DNA of 64,000 bases, from positions 1-64,000 of the forward strand of contig CAJTEM010000014.1 in NCBI GenBank assembly GCA_910575255.1. The letters are read 5' to 3'. The position numbers were made by a program, and so were the translations under genes. Shown piece after piece: positions 17,899 to 26,265 of the stretch. Positions within the stretch are counted from its first letter, which is position 1. Each line of letters starts with the position of its first letter. The DNA is from Lachnospiraceae bacterium. Its GTDB lineage: Bacteria; Bacillota; Clostridia; Lachnospirales; Lachnospiraceae. The notes under the pieces were generated by a model. That model ran no database searches. It saw only the letters and a program-made list of their open reading frames with translations, and was not told the origin of the DNA.

Positions 17899-18075
17899 TT
17901 AATGCCTCACGGCAGTCGCGGTATTCGTCAAATGTTCCTGCAAGCAGGGCATTCTCCTCATTACTCGCGCAAAGAATGGACGACCCTAAGGAGGGAGGGC
18001 TACTTACACCAAATCGGTGCGACTGGACTACCTACCAGTTCTGCAAGATTGCCTTGCGTTGTGTTTTTATCTTTG
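17899..18075 (-). ncRNA. yjdF riboswitch (azaaromatic-sensing leader RNA)
   Basis: The leader in front of yjdF is structured and unusually conserved-looking for a non-coding stretch. It contains CAATCTTGCAGAACTGG, GGTAGGTAGTCC, a hairpin around CACCGATTTGGTG, GCCCTGCTTGCAGG, and ends at AAGGAGGAA next to the start codon. Position and these elements fit the yjdF motif, which controls translation by exposing or hiding the ribosome site. I recall the motif rather than having aligned it. The stretch 18076-18269 upstream holds no gene I can support. Confidence 0.75.
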
Positions 18076-18269
18076 CTCCTATATATTACCACATCACAGC
18101 TTGTTTTTCCATAAGAATTTGACCGTCTGCTTATTATCCTAAAAAGGCTTGCTGAGGTTTTTTACGAACAGGCAGCGGATCGCATATTTCCCGCCGATCG
18201 CCATGTGGATAATGGTGCCTGTCTGATGACAGTCTTGATAAGGTATGTTTAAGTGCCTCATCAATTTAT

Positions 18270-19366
18270 CATTGCCGGCAGCAACCTCTATGCCGTCTAC
18301 TTTTGCGGTCACACCGTTTCAGATAGTTAAATGCCGTATTCACAGCTTCCTTGCACTTGGAATCATTGCCCAATCCGGTACGCTCAATCTTGCCATTGCC
18401 CGGAAGCATCTGGCTTTCCAGACGGAATACGCCAAGCATACCGCTTTTTCCTCTGGATACCGTATAAACCTGTCCCGGATTGCACATTCCATCCGGTATC
18501 AGCTTGCCGCCGCCCTGTTCCGGTACAGAAACATAATGTTCTGACATATCATCCAGGTCAATATAAGAGAAATTCACATCATAAAACTCCATGCCGCCCA
18601 GCTTTTTCAGCTGTTCCTTGACGCGGTGACGCATTTCCAAAGCAATTTGAATAATTTCTTCCAGTTCTTCTTTGGTAAACTCACCATTCGGAAACATCAG
18701 CTTCAAATAGCCATCCACCATACGGCGAACCGCAATCATATCACGCTGATTTAAGTTCTTGCCAAGACGGAAATAGTAGTCAAAAGCATCACCATACTGT
18801 TCTTTTCGCAGTTCCCGGATAAACTCTGCCAGATAATCGCTGATAAAGCCGTAATCATCGGTAAAGTATTCCGGTCGGAACTATGGAATCTCCCAGCCAG
18901 GAAGATAGCAGTGCATACGGTCAAGGAACGCCGTATCGGTTCCCATTTCCGGCGGGAATGGGTCAAACAGGCCGGATGCTTTCAGGAGTACATCCACGCT
19001 CTGATTGATATTACCTACAAAGACCATGGAAGCAGTCGCAACTTTTTCCTCTTTGCCACGGGCAAAAGAACCGGATACCGGCGACTTCATCAAAAGCCAC
19101 ACAGGCCCATAATCCGACAAGTCCAACGGTCTTGCGTCCCATATATATGCTTTACATTCTGTACGCCTTTCTTGATGACCGATTCATCGTCCGAACTACA
19201 ATACTGACCTAACAGAAACTCAAGCATATAGACCGGGACATTTGCCCCTTCCTTGATTTTCTTTGTCAGGTCTTTCCGAACATTCTTACCGTCAAAGTTC
19301 TGGCGGAGCTTGTTCTTTATTTCTTCACGGGTGCTTTCACCCTCTGTAAATTGCTCCGTCTTTCCA
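18270..19366 (-). pseudogene. brxL: Shattered brxL (BREX Lon-like protease)
   Basis: Minus-strand pieces follow the order of BrxL. (1) About 60 N-terminal codons: LTKKIKEGANVPVYMLEFLL. (2) After a deletion of roughly 200 codons including Walker A, GLVGLWACVAFDEVAGIRF, the Walker B segment. (3) After a second deletion with frameshift, GSFARGKEEKVATASMVFVG through HCYLPGWEIP. (4) A TAG replacing a sense codon directly after GWEIP, then FRPEYFTDDYGFISDYLAE and the frame 18739-18269 with SRGKSGMLGVFRLESQMLPG. It stops in FNYLK, before the protease catalytic Ser/Lys part. It cannot make an active BrxL. PglZ lies 15 bases upstream. Confidence 0.85.
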
Positions 19367-19380
19367 TCCTCCTACGGTAC

Positions 19381-22023
19381 TTAGCTAAAAAAATCAAACT
19401 CATCCACCGCAAAAGCGATGTCAATCTGGAATGGCTCACGCTGCGGCATCTGCAATCCCTGTTCGTCTGCAATGACCAGATAATAAGCAGCAGTATTGCT
19501 GTATTTCAGAGATTTCAGATTAAACTGACAACGGAAAGTACGCTCTGCACCATTATCGCTTGTCTTATCTGCAATAATCTTCTGAACGTCACTGATCTGC
19601 CTGCCATTTTCATCCGTAAAGTAAACCTGATAGGCAGCTGCTTCACGGTTGGCGCCAACAGCATCCTTCTGATAGAAATTCAGAGAAAAAATCATATTAC
19701 TGATTTTACGGTTTGCTGACAACAGATTAACCGTTACCGGTTTCGTATCATATTTCTGCTTATTACGTTTATACTCCATAGAATCGTTGCGGAGATAGTG
19801 ATACTCGATGACCGGAACCACTATCTCCTGCAAGCTGATACCGCCATGCACAAAGTTCATGCCGCCGCCATTCATCTTAATACGAATACTTTCTCTTGGT
19901 GCAAAACCGCCAAAGTCCGACTTCCCGTCCAGGAACTTCACAGGCAATAAATAGTTTGGCTGTACGCCTTTTTGCATGATGGCATATCGTCTGCCATACT
20001 CCACACAGCGTTTCGTACTTTCTTTTTTAAGATCATTGATATTTTCCCTGTCCACATCGTAAAACTCATTTTTTCCTACTTTGTCATCCTCAGTCAACGG
20101 GCTGTATGTATAAAGGAATCCATGGTCAGCTGTAATCAAAATATTCGTACCGCCAAATTCATTTACAATAATACGCACAAGGTTTTTCAGCTCTGAAATG
20201 GCTTTATCACAGGCGGCAAAAACAGCGGTATCCGAAGTGTGGCTTGCTTCATCAATGGTATCATGATAGATGTAAACGACATCCATTCCTTTCACCAATG
20301 CACTTCGTTCTGCCCGCTTCATGGCGACAATGTCATTATATTTCAATGCTGCACTCGCCGGATCTTCTGATTTCAGAACCTTATCACGACAGCCGCTTGC
20401 CGTAGACTGCCCGTCTGCCAGCACAGTCAAAATATCGTTCCGAAGTTCTACCGTCAGTTCCTTATGCGGAAGCAGTGCTGCCATACCAAACTTTGTGACA
20501 GAAGGGAAGATACTCTGCATACTGCCAAGAGAAACCTTACTCTGTGTTTCTCTGCGAAGCTGATCTGCCATCGCTGCCGCCACTTCATAACGCATAGCAT
20601 CCGAAATAATCACAAATACCCTGGTATCTGAAGTTTTGATGCGGGAACAATAAAATTCTTCCTGCTGCGGTACTTCCAGAACCTTGCCATAGGCTGCCAG
20701 TTCTTCTGCACACACATCCGACCAGTTGTTCCCCAGTTCACCTAAGAACCAGTGCGTATAAAGTCCTTCCACTTTATCCACAACGTGCTTGAACAGATCG
20801 TCCAGCAGAAGATTGGAAGTCTCCAGGCTCTTTTGGAAACTCAGGTGGAACAAACGGTAGTAGGTGTCCATGTGATAATAGCTTTCGGTGTATTCCTTCC
20901 AGATGCCCTTTGCTTGTGCGGTATGGAATCCGGCAGAGTGTTCCTTGAAGAAGCGCTGCATATTTGCAACCTGCAAAATACCGTCATAAAAATTCTCAAA
21001 CGGCTCATACCATGCACAGGTTCTACGTTTCTCTACCGCCCCCATAATGGTATCCACATCAATGATATGGTCGCTGATTTCGGTCATCAGCTTTGTCAGA
21101 ATCACTTCGTTGATGCACGGGAAGCACTCTGTACCAACCAGATCGTCAACCGTCAGTTTTTCAAACCGCTGATGCAGACGTGCTTCATCTTCCACATATC
21201 TTGCCACATTATAAAGCTGCCCAATATCCTTGCTATGAAGCCATTCCGAAATGAAATCGTAGCAATACGCCTGGTGCGGCATAGAAATAAATCCGTCCAG
21301 TCCGGCAAGATATTCCTGCCGCATGGTACGGGTAGCAGCGGTCAGCAGTAAATGAATTGCCAGCCGTCCAAGGTCAGGTTCTTCCTCAGAAAATCCGCAT
21401 CCCTGGCGAACCATTGCCCAGAACGCACCGTCTGCATGATACTTTACGAAATCCTGATAAACTGCATTGTGATTCAAATCAAGTCCTGCACGGAACACAC
21501 GGCGTAAAATCTGATTCGGCTGTGCATCCTTCAATCCACAGATTGCCGCCATCACAGCCATATGCAGCTGTGCCGGAGTTGCCGGAACCTTATCCTGTGT
21601 GCTGATTTTCAAACGACGGTCTTTCGCATTGAAATAGGCACGATAATGTTTCACCTGCTTTCTCATGGCCGGATTCGATGCAAGTACCATCTCATCCATC
21701 CAAATAGAAATCAAATCTGCCCGGAACTCCTCGCTGTAAAGCTCTATATCTAAAAGCCAGTTATCATCCGGGCGGTTGTACGCCAGCGGACTGTAAACCA
21801 GATAGTTTGTGGTCAAATCGTCTACGGAAAGCAGCTTCTTCACAGAAAATGCGTTGTTTCCAGTCAGTGCAACCACCTTTGCATTTTCAAGAACCACCTC
21901 ATCCAGCTTGTCCTCAAATTCTTTATCTTCATCGTACCAGAAGATGATTCGACGCTGATAAAATTCCGGCAAAGGGGCAGCAAACCGCCGATTCAAGTCT
22001 TGTATTACTTTGTCGGTATCCAT
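19381..22023 (-). CDS. pglZ: BREX-1 PglZ phosphatase-fold protein
   Basis: An 880-residue protein of alkaline-phosphatase superfamily fold, full length for type-1 BREX PglZ. The helical N-terminal part (to about 440) is followed by the phosphatase core with VFVIISDAMRYEVAAAMADQL (metal and nucleophile region), YIYHDTIDEASH and ITADHGFLYTYSPL (metal-binding Asp/His). PglZ acts with BrxX/PglX, BrxC and others in phage defence. Only a broken brxL follows, and pglX, brxA, brxB and brxC are not in the window. The reading frame is intact, so decay is recent or the protein has been kept. Start has an AGGAGG site. Confidence 0.9.
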   Translation of the reverse strand: MDTDKVIQDLNRRFAAPLPEFYQRRIIFWYDEDKEFEDKLDEVVLENAKVVALTGNNAFSVKKLLSVDDLTTNYLVYSPLAYNRPDDNWLLDIELYSEEFRADLISIWMDEMVLASNPAMRKQVKHYRAYFNAKDRRLKISTQDKVPATPAQLHMAVMAAICGLKDAQPNQILRRVFRAGLDLNHNAVYQDFVKYHADGAFWAMVRQGCGFSEEEPDLGRLAIHLLLTAATRTMRQEYLAGLDGFISMPHQAYCYDFISEWLHSKDIGQLYNVARYVEDEARLHQRFEKLTVDDLVGTECFPCINEVILTKLMTEISDHIIDVDTIMGAVEKRRTCAWYEPFENFYDGILQVANMQRFFKEHSAGFHTAQAKGIWKEYTESYYHMDTYYRLFHLSFQKSLETSNLLLDDLFKHVVDKVEGLYTHWFLGELGNNWSDVCAEELAAYGKVLEVPQQEEFYCSRIKTSDTRVFVIISDAMRYEVAAAMADQLRRETQSKVSLGSMQSIFPSVTKFGMAALLPHKELTVELRNDILTVLADGQSTASGCRDKVLKSEDPASAALKYNDIVAMKRAERSALVKGMDVVYIYHDTIDEASHTSDTAVFAACDKAISELKNLVRIIVNEFGGTNILITADHGFLYTYSPLTEDDKVGKNEFYDVDRENINDLKKESTKRCVEYGRRYAIMQKGVQPNYLLPVKFLDGKSDFGGFAPRESIRIKMNGGGMNFVHGGISLQEIVVPVIEYHYLRNDSMEYKRNKQKYDTKPVTVNLLSANRKISNMIFSLNFYQKDAVGANREAAAYQVYFTDENGRQISDVQKIIADKTSDNGAERTFRCQFNLKSLKYSNTAAYYLVIADEQGLQMPQREPFQIDIAFAVDEFDFFS

Positions 22024-22033
22024 GCTGCGCCTC

Positions 22034-22558
22034 CTATCTTTTCTTTATAATAAGCCATTTTGCTTTTCTTCTGTTTCCTTGCTGTTCGAGTATGCCTTGT
22101 GCTTTTAACTCCGCAAAAATTCTGGAAATTGTTCTTTTTGATATTCCAAGCTTCTCTGCGTACTGTGCCTGCGTTTCTGTTGGATTTTCGGCAATGATCT
22201 TCAGCAGTTTTTGAATATGATCTGGAAAAACTTTGTCTGTATATGCCGCTTCATCAACGTCATTTTTAATGTCATTAGCGCCAATTTCAACGCCATCGAT
22301 GCTGTTGGTATCTACATTAACGCCATTTTTGATATTATTGTCGTAAGCAAATGCATAAGCAAGAGCTGCAGCCCCCAAGTGAATGTTTCGCAAGACAAAC
22401 TGAAATGCTTCCTCTATTTGCTCCCAAAGCGGGCCGGGATATTCTCTACGGTCAACAAATACCGCTTTTGTTGTACCTTTGAATACACCACATTGTGTTG
22501 TGACACGAAGTCCTCCGTTGCCAGTCAAAATGCCAAAGGCAACCACAGACTTTAGCAC
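22034..22558 (-). pseudogene. Fragment of an AlbA_2/RecG-like ATP-binding regulator
   Basis: The start LLRVTTQCGVFKGTTKAVFVD...PLWEQIEEAFQFVLRNIHLG type block matches the middle of DUF4062/AlbA_2-type putative transcriptional regulators (RecG-related). The C-terminal part carries a winged HTH (YAEKLGISKRTISRIFAELKAQG). The N-terminal AlbA_2 nucleotide-binding part and the segment after NIHLG are missing, replaced by ALAYAFAYDNN and an Asn/Asp-rich linker. Such regulators often accompany BREX and restriction loci. Ten bases separate it from pglZ. The 174-residue frame may be expressed but is an internally deleted remnant. Confidence 0.5.
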
Positions 22559-22648
22559 CTCGCTCTCTTAGGGGGATGGAAAATGAGCGAGAGCACAGCG
22601 ACACCTCCAAGGCGACCGCCGCACTCCGTTAGATTATATGCTCATAAA

Positions 22649-22688
22649 GAAACGGCGGCTTGATAGACTCAAAACCGCCGTTTTTCTT
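22649..22688. terminator. Bidirectional intrinsic terminator
   Basis: AAACGGCGG and CCGCCGTTT pair around a 17-base loop, with T-rich sequence on both sides. It ends the resistance operon from the right and marks its border with the BREX remnant. Confidence 0.7.
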
Positions 22689-22759
22689 GCACCGCAGGCC
22701 ATTCAACAACGGTTTCGTTGTGATGGCTCTGCGTCTGTGCGTCTGGCTCTTTTCAATAT

Positions 22760-23386
22760 TTACTTAAATTGATCGATACGGCCCGATCGGATTGCCGCAA
22801 GATTGCGAGCAATTTTTTCTTCCGGCCAGTCCCACCACCGCTCTGTCAGCAACGCCGAAATAGTTTCATCAGAAAAGCGTTTTCGGATAGGTTTAGCCGG
22901 AACACCTCCTACAATGGTATAGGGCGGGACATCTTTTGTTACAACAGCTCTGGTGCCAATAATGGCACCATCCCCTATGGTAACTCCAGCGAAGATCACG
23001 GCCTCATATCCAATCCAGACATCACTTCCAATAACAATATCGCCTTTGTTGTCCCATGCCTCGGTTATGTGGCTAACATCCAGCCCCCATTCCTCAAAGA
23101 AGATAGGAAATGGATAAGTCGCAAGTGAAGTCATGCTGTGGTTGGCGCTGTTGAACAAAAATCGAGCGCCACAAGCGATAGAGCAAAATTTACCAATAAT
23201 CAGCCTGTCATGGTTAATGGGATAATGGTAAAGAACATTATTCTTTTGAAAATCAACAGGATCATTTACAAAGTCGTTATACATGGTGTAGTCGCCCACG
23301 ATGATGCTGGGATCAGTAACGACATTTTTCAAATATACAGTTTCCCGATCTTTTGACCGGGGATAAATTTTTTGTTTGTCCATCAT
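22760..23386 (-). CDS. CatB/Vat-type xenobiotic O-acetyltransferase
   Basis: A 208-residue left-handed beta-helix (hexapeptide) acetyltransferase. Key sites are [27 protein letters not shown], catalytic His in NSANHSM, and repeats [14 protein letters not shown] and [29 protein letters not shown]. The family acetylates chloramphenicol (CatB) or streptogramin A (Vat) using acetyl-CoA. The N-terminus [15 protein letters not shown] and GDYT resemble Vat, and the C-terminus WWDWPEEKI resembles CatB-related enzymes, so the drug cannot be assigned. Last gene of a coupled trio (ATGA overlap with the KTR gene) controlled by an attenuator. Tn916-like context indicates horizontal transfer. Confidence 0.88.
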   Translation of the reverse strand: MMDKQKIYPRSKDRETVYLKNVVTDPSIIVGDYTMYNDFVNDPVDFQKNNVLYHYPINHDRLIIGKFCSIACGARFLFNSANHSMTSLATYPFPIFFEEWGLDVSHITEAWDNKGDIVIGSDVWIGYEAVIFAGVTIGDGAIIGTRAVVTKDVPPYTIVGGVPAKPIRKRFSDETISALLTERWWDWPEEKIARNLAAIRSGRIDQFK

Positions 23387-23583
23387 AATTCGTTATCCTC
23401 CTTAGAAATCAAGTCAGCCATGCGGATGACAGATAGTTTTGATTTTTTGACATTCACTAAAGTTTCCTGTTTACATTTCGGGCAATACAGTGGAAAATTG
23501 ATAAGCTCTGTATCTTGACGCACTTTAAGTCTGGTCTTGCTCCCACATATGGGGCATAGAAGCCATACCATCCGATCCATCAT
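23383..23583 (-). CDS. Cysteine-rich KTR-domain protein
   Basis: A 66-residue protein from ATG 23583 (GGGGGAAAG site). [18 protein letters not shown] and YCPKCKQET give two CxxC pairs, a zinc ribbon. This is the KTR-type small protein that follows tet(M) in Tn916 (orf6 position); its role is unknown. It overlaps the MATE stop and the acetyltransferase start by four bases each, so all three are translationally coupled. A longer frame to 23631 exists but lies inside the MATE gene. Confidence 0.85.
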   Translation of the reverse strand: MMDRMVWLLCPICGSKTRLKVRQDTELINFPLYCPKCKQETLVNVKKSKLSVIRMADLISKEDNEL

Positions 23584-24959
23584 AGACTTTCCCCCTTGTG
23601 GCTTGATTGAATGAGCGTTTTGTGTTCCCATTTTCTACTTGTGAAATAGAGTAAACCTACAATAGCAGGTAAGACTGGAGAAAGCGCCTGGCCGTAATAA
23701 ATCCCGGAAAAGCCCATATTAAGTACAAAGGCCAAGAGCCAGCTCACAGGCAAACGCACAATAACCGCGTCCAGTAAAGCGTTAATCATAGCAACATTTG
23801 CCGCACCGACACCAATAGCAAAGGAGTCCAAAGTGTACATAACGGCATAAATCAAACTATTTATACTGCAACAGACACGCAGATAGTAAACTCCATCGTT
23901 TACTACTTCCGGGGTGGTACTACCAAAAAGCAAAATCAATGGTTCAGCAAAAAACTGTACGCCAATTACGACAACGAGCGTTACAGCAACATTCATCACT
24001 AAACTGATTTTTACTACTTTACGGGCGCGTTCAATTTGTCCAGCTCCCATGCACTGCCCTACCATCGCTGTAACTGCCTGTCCAATAGCCCAGCAGGGCA
24101 TACCAGCAAAGGTGTTGATTTGCAAGCCTACATTCGATGCAGCAGATACAGCAGTACCAAACTGATTGAGCATCCCTGCCACAAGCAGATAGGCCGTGTT
24201 GACTACGACCATTTGGATGGCCGTGGGCAGTCCGACTTTCACGATGGCGGCCAGCTTATCCCATTGAAGCGTAAACTTTCCGCGATTTTCCATAGAGAAA
24301 AATATTTTATGCCGCTTCAAATAGAATAGAGAAATCACAAAGGAAATTCCCTGCGCGGTAATCGTTGCGTAAGCCGCTCCTGCCGTTCCCATTCCTAATG
24401 GGCCCACCAAGATAATGTCTAAAACGATATTGATGACGGTAGCAATTCCCACAAAATAGAGGGGAGATTTAGAATCCCCAAGCCCCTTGAGTACAGAGCA
24501 GACAGCATTATATCCAAAGATGAACACAGTTCCACAACAAATAATTTTCATATAGTCGCAGGCATCTTGATATGCGTCTGCTGGAACATTTAACATCTTG
24601 AATAACGGCTGGCAGGTTGCCAGACTCACAATAGTCACAAGCAGGGAAGATACCAGCGAGAGCAAGGCCAGCATTTGAAAAGACTCCGTCTGTCCCTTTT
24701 TATCGTCTGCCCCCTTATATTGAGCAATCAACACGGCTCCGCCCATCGTCATACCAATACAAATTGAATTGATGATATAGCACAATTTAGAAGCATTACC
24801 AATGGCCGCAAGACCCGTATCGCCTACAATTTGGCCGACTACAAGCATATCTACTACATTGTAAAATGATTGCAGTGTATTTGCTAAAAGCAACGGGAAA
24901 GCGAAAGCGGCCAGTTTTTTCGGCACACTTCCGGTCAACAAACTATGTTCTTCAGTCAT
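23580..24959 (-). CDS. MATE-family multidrug efflux transporter
   Basis: A 459-residue cation/drug antiporter with twelve TM segments. The start at 24959 (GGAGGAAATAG site) gives MTEEHSLLTGSVPKKLAAFAFP; the frame upstream to 25058 is the attenuator leader. The characteristic FYNVVDMLVVGQIVG and the internal repeat NTAYLLVAGMLNQFG...ASNVGLQI are present. It exports organic cations or similar drugs in exchange for Na+ or H+. It takes the place that tet(M) has in Tn916 elements and is the first gene of the operon with the KTR protein and the acetyltransferase. Confidence 0.92.
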   Translation of the reverse strand: MTEEHSLLTGSVPKKLAAFAFPLLLANTLQSFYNVVDMLVVGQIVGDTGLAAIGNASKLCYIINSICIGMTMGGAVLIAQYKGADDKKGQTESFQMLALLSLVSSLLVTIVSLATCQPLFKMLNVPADAYQDACDYMKIICCGTVFIFGYNAVCSVLKGLGDSKSPLYFVGIATVINIVLDIILVGPLGMGTAGAAYATITAQGISFVISLFYLKRHKIFFSMENRGKFTLQWDKLAAIVKVGLPTAIQMVVVNTAYLLVAGMLNQFGTAVSAASNVGLQINTFAGMPCWAIGQAVTAMVGQCMGAGQIERARKVVKISLVMNVAVTLVVVIGVQFFAEPLILLFGSTTPEVVNDGVYYLRVCCSINSLIYAVMYTLDSFAIGVGAANVAMINALLDAVIVRLPVSWLLAFVLNMGFSGIYYGQALSPVLPAIVGLLYFTSRKWEHKTLIQSSHKGESL

Positions 24960-24980
24960 ATCTATTTCCTCCAAAAAGAA

Positions 24981-25214
24981 AAAGGGCACACTACATCGTG
25001 CGCCCTTTGCATAGTCACTTAACAAAATAAGCATAGCAAAAGGCCACAAACAAAACATTGTCTGTGGCCTAAACAGTCAATTATCTATCGTTGATCTGAT
25101 AAAAAGGGTATAAAAGCCAAAGACAGTCCTATCTCTGCCTTGGCCTTTCCGCTTTATAGATCAACTTTCCGAAAAGGCTCCGCACAATGTTTCGTGGTAT
25201 AAACTTGTGTGGAG
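24981..25214 (-). promoter_or_regulatory. Transcription attenuator of the resistance operon
   Basis: The long 5' leader folds into several terminator-like hairpins on the minus strand: GGCTCCACACAA...TTGTGCGGAGCC (25172-25214, inside the leader ORF), AGGCCAAGGC...GCTTTGGCTT type (about 25117-25148), AGGCCACAGACA...TGTTTGTGGCCT with T-tract (25041-25070), and AAAGGGCGCAC...GTGTGCCCTTT (24981-25008). The arrangement resembles the tet(M) leader, where slow translation of a leader peptide lets RNA polymerase read through. Confidence 0.6.
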
Positions 25215-25246
25215 CCGAAGTCAATACAAAATTTTCCGAACAACAT
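25154..25246 (-). CDS. Leader peptide of the resistance operon
   Basis: A 30-codon frame from ATG 25246-25244 to TAA 25156-25154, with GAGGTGAG six bases upstream. It begins MLFGKFCIDFGSTQVY. Its second half spans the first strong hairpin of the leader, so ribosome position would decide whether that hairpin forms. A ribosome-stalling antibiotic could thereby induce the operon. The coding claim rests on position and ribosome site only. Confidence 0.55.
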   Translation of the reverse strand: MLFGKFCIDFGSTQVYTTKHCAEPFRKVDL

Positions 25247-25422
25247 CGTACTCACCTCTTGCATAGTCATATTATTTTTATTATAATCAGTTCTCCCCTT
25301 GTTGTCAAGTCAGCAAGGCCATCTTAGATTGCAGGTTAGGTGAAAATAATTAGTCAGTGGTATGAAATACACAATCGTTCAAATAATAACACCTGAAATG
25401 TAAAATTACATTAGGTGATATT

Positions 25423-25599
25423 ATGAAGATTGAGAGAGATAATCGACGATTTGATTTTCACGATATAGGGCTCGCCATCAAGCGGGCAAGGGAGGCCAGC
25501 GGAATGACGCAGGAGCAACTGGCCTATATTGTTGACCGGGCTCCGCGCACCATCATGTATAACGAGAATGACGGCCAGCACCCCAGCCTCAACACCTTT
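25423..25599 (+). pseudogene. Truncated Tn916-type XRE repressor (orf9-like)
   Basis: From ATG 25423 the protein reads MKIERDNRRFDFHDIGLAIK, then REASGMTQEQLAYIVDRAPR and TIMYNENDGQHPSLNTF. This is the HTH domain of the XRE regulator that is divergent from tet(M) in Tn916-like elements. The family protein is about 115 residues. Here similarity ends at codon 59 (25599), and the frame continues to 25764 in unrelated sequence. The element was cut here. HTH alone may still bind DNA, but the dimerisation part is missing. Confidence 0.8.
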
Positions 25600-25681
25600 T
25601 GCATTTCAGACAGAAAACAATACCGACAACAACGTGCAGCATTTGGGGCTGGATTGTGCATTTGCAGACAGCACTGCGCTG

Positions 25682-26194
25682 TCAATGGGATAAATGTCGG
25701 AAAAATAATTTGCTGTTTGTGTCTCCCTCAATTCGCTGTCCGACAATATGCCTGCCGATGCTGAAATTCCGATACCAGTTGGCACACACCTGCGGAGGAA
25801 CATTTTGCAGATTCTCCTTTTCAGGCTCCACTCCTTCTGCCGTCCACTCATAGGTATTGTCATCCCCACCCGCCTCATTCCGCTCAAAGATATAAGTCCG
25901 CTCTCCCTTAAGCGCTTTCCCCAGATGCTCCAGCAGCACCTCCAGCGACTGATCCGGCGTCTTCTCCAGCAGGGCCACACGAAGCCCCTCATTGATGACA
26001 GCCTCCAGATTCTGAACGCTTTTCATCCCGCTGTGCTGACCACGGTTCCTGTCAACCGGCACTTCTTTACCCGCCTGTCCCCAAAACTCTTTTGAATTCC
26101 CTATCCCTGCATCCTCCCTGTGAACCGCTTCCTGACCCAACCGATACGCCGCAAAAGCAACTGTTTCAGTGTCATAATACCATGTATTTCCCAA
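25682..26194 (-). pseudogene. GAF-domain signalling protein fragment
   Basis: The middle of this 170-residue frame matches GAF sensor sequence typical of clostridial GGDEF/EAL or HD-GYP proteins: NEGLRVALLEKTPDQSLEVL, GKALKGERTYIFERNEAGG and NTYEWTAEGVEPEKENLQNV. Similarity begins near residue 58 and stops after YRNFSIGRHIV, where a complete GAF would continue for about 70 residues and lead to an output domain. The first 55 residues look unrelated. I infer a fragment left at the right-hand edge of the mobile-element remnant. The bases 25600-25681 hold nothing I recognise. Confidence 0.5.
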
Positions 26195-26265
26195 TCACGT
26201 CAATACAGAGGTTCCTCACAGATTGATGCGTTTCCCCTGATATAAAGCAATATTGATTAAATATC

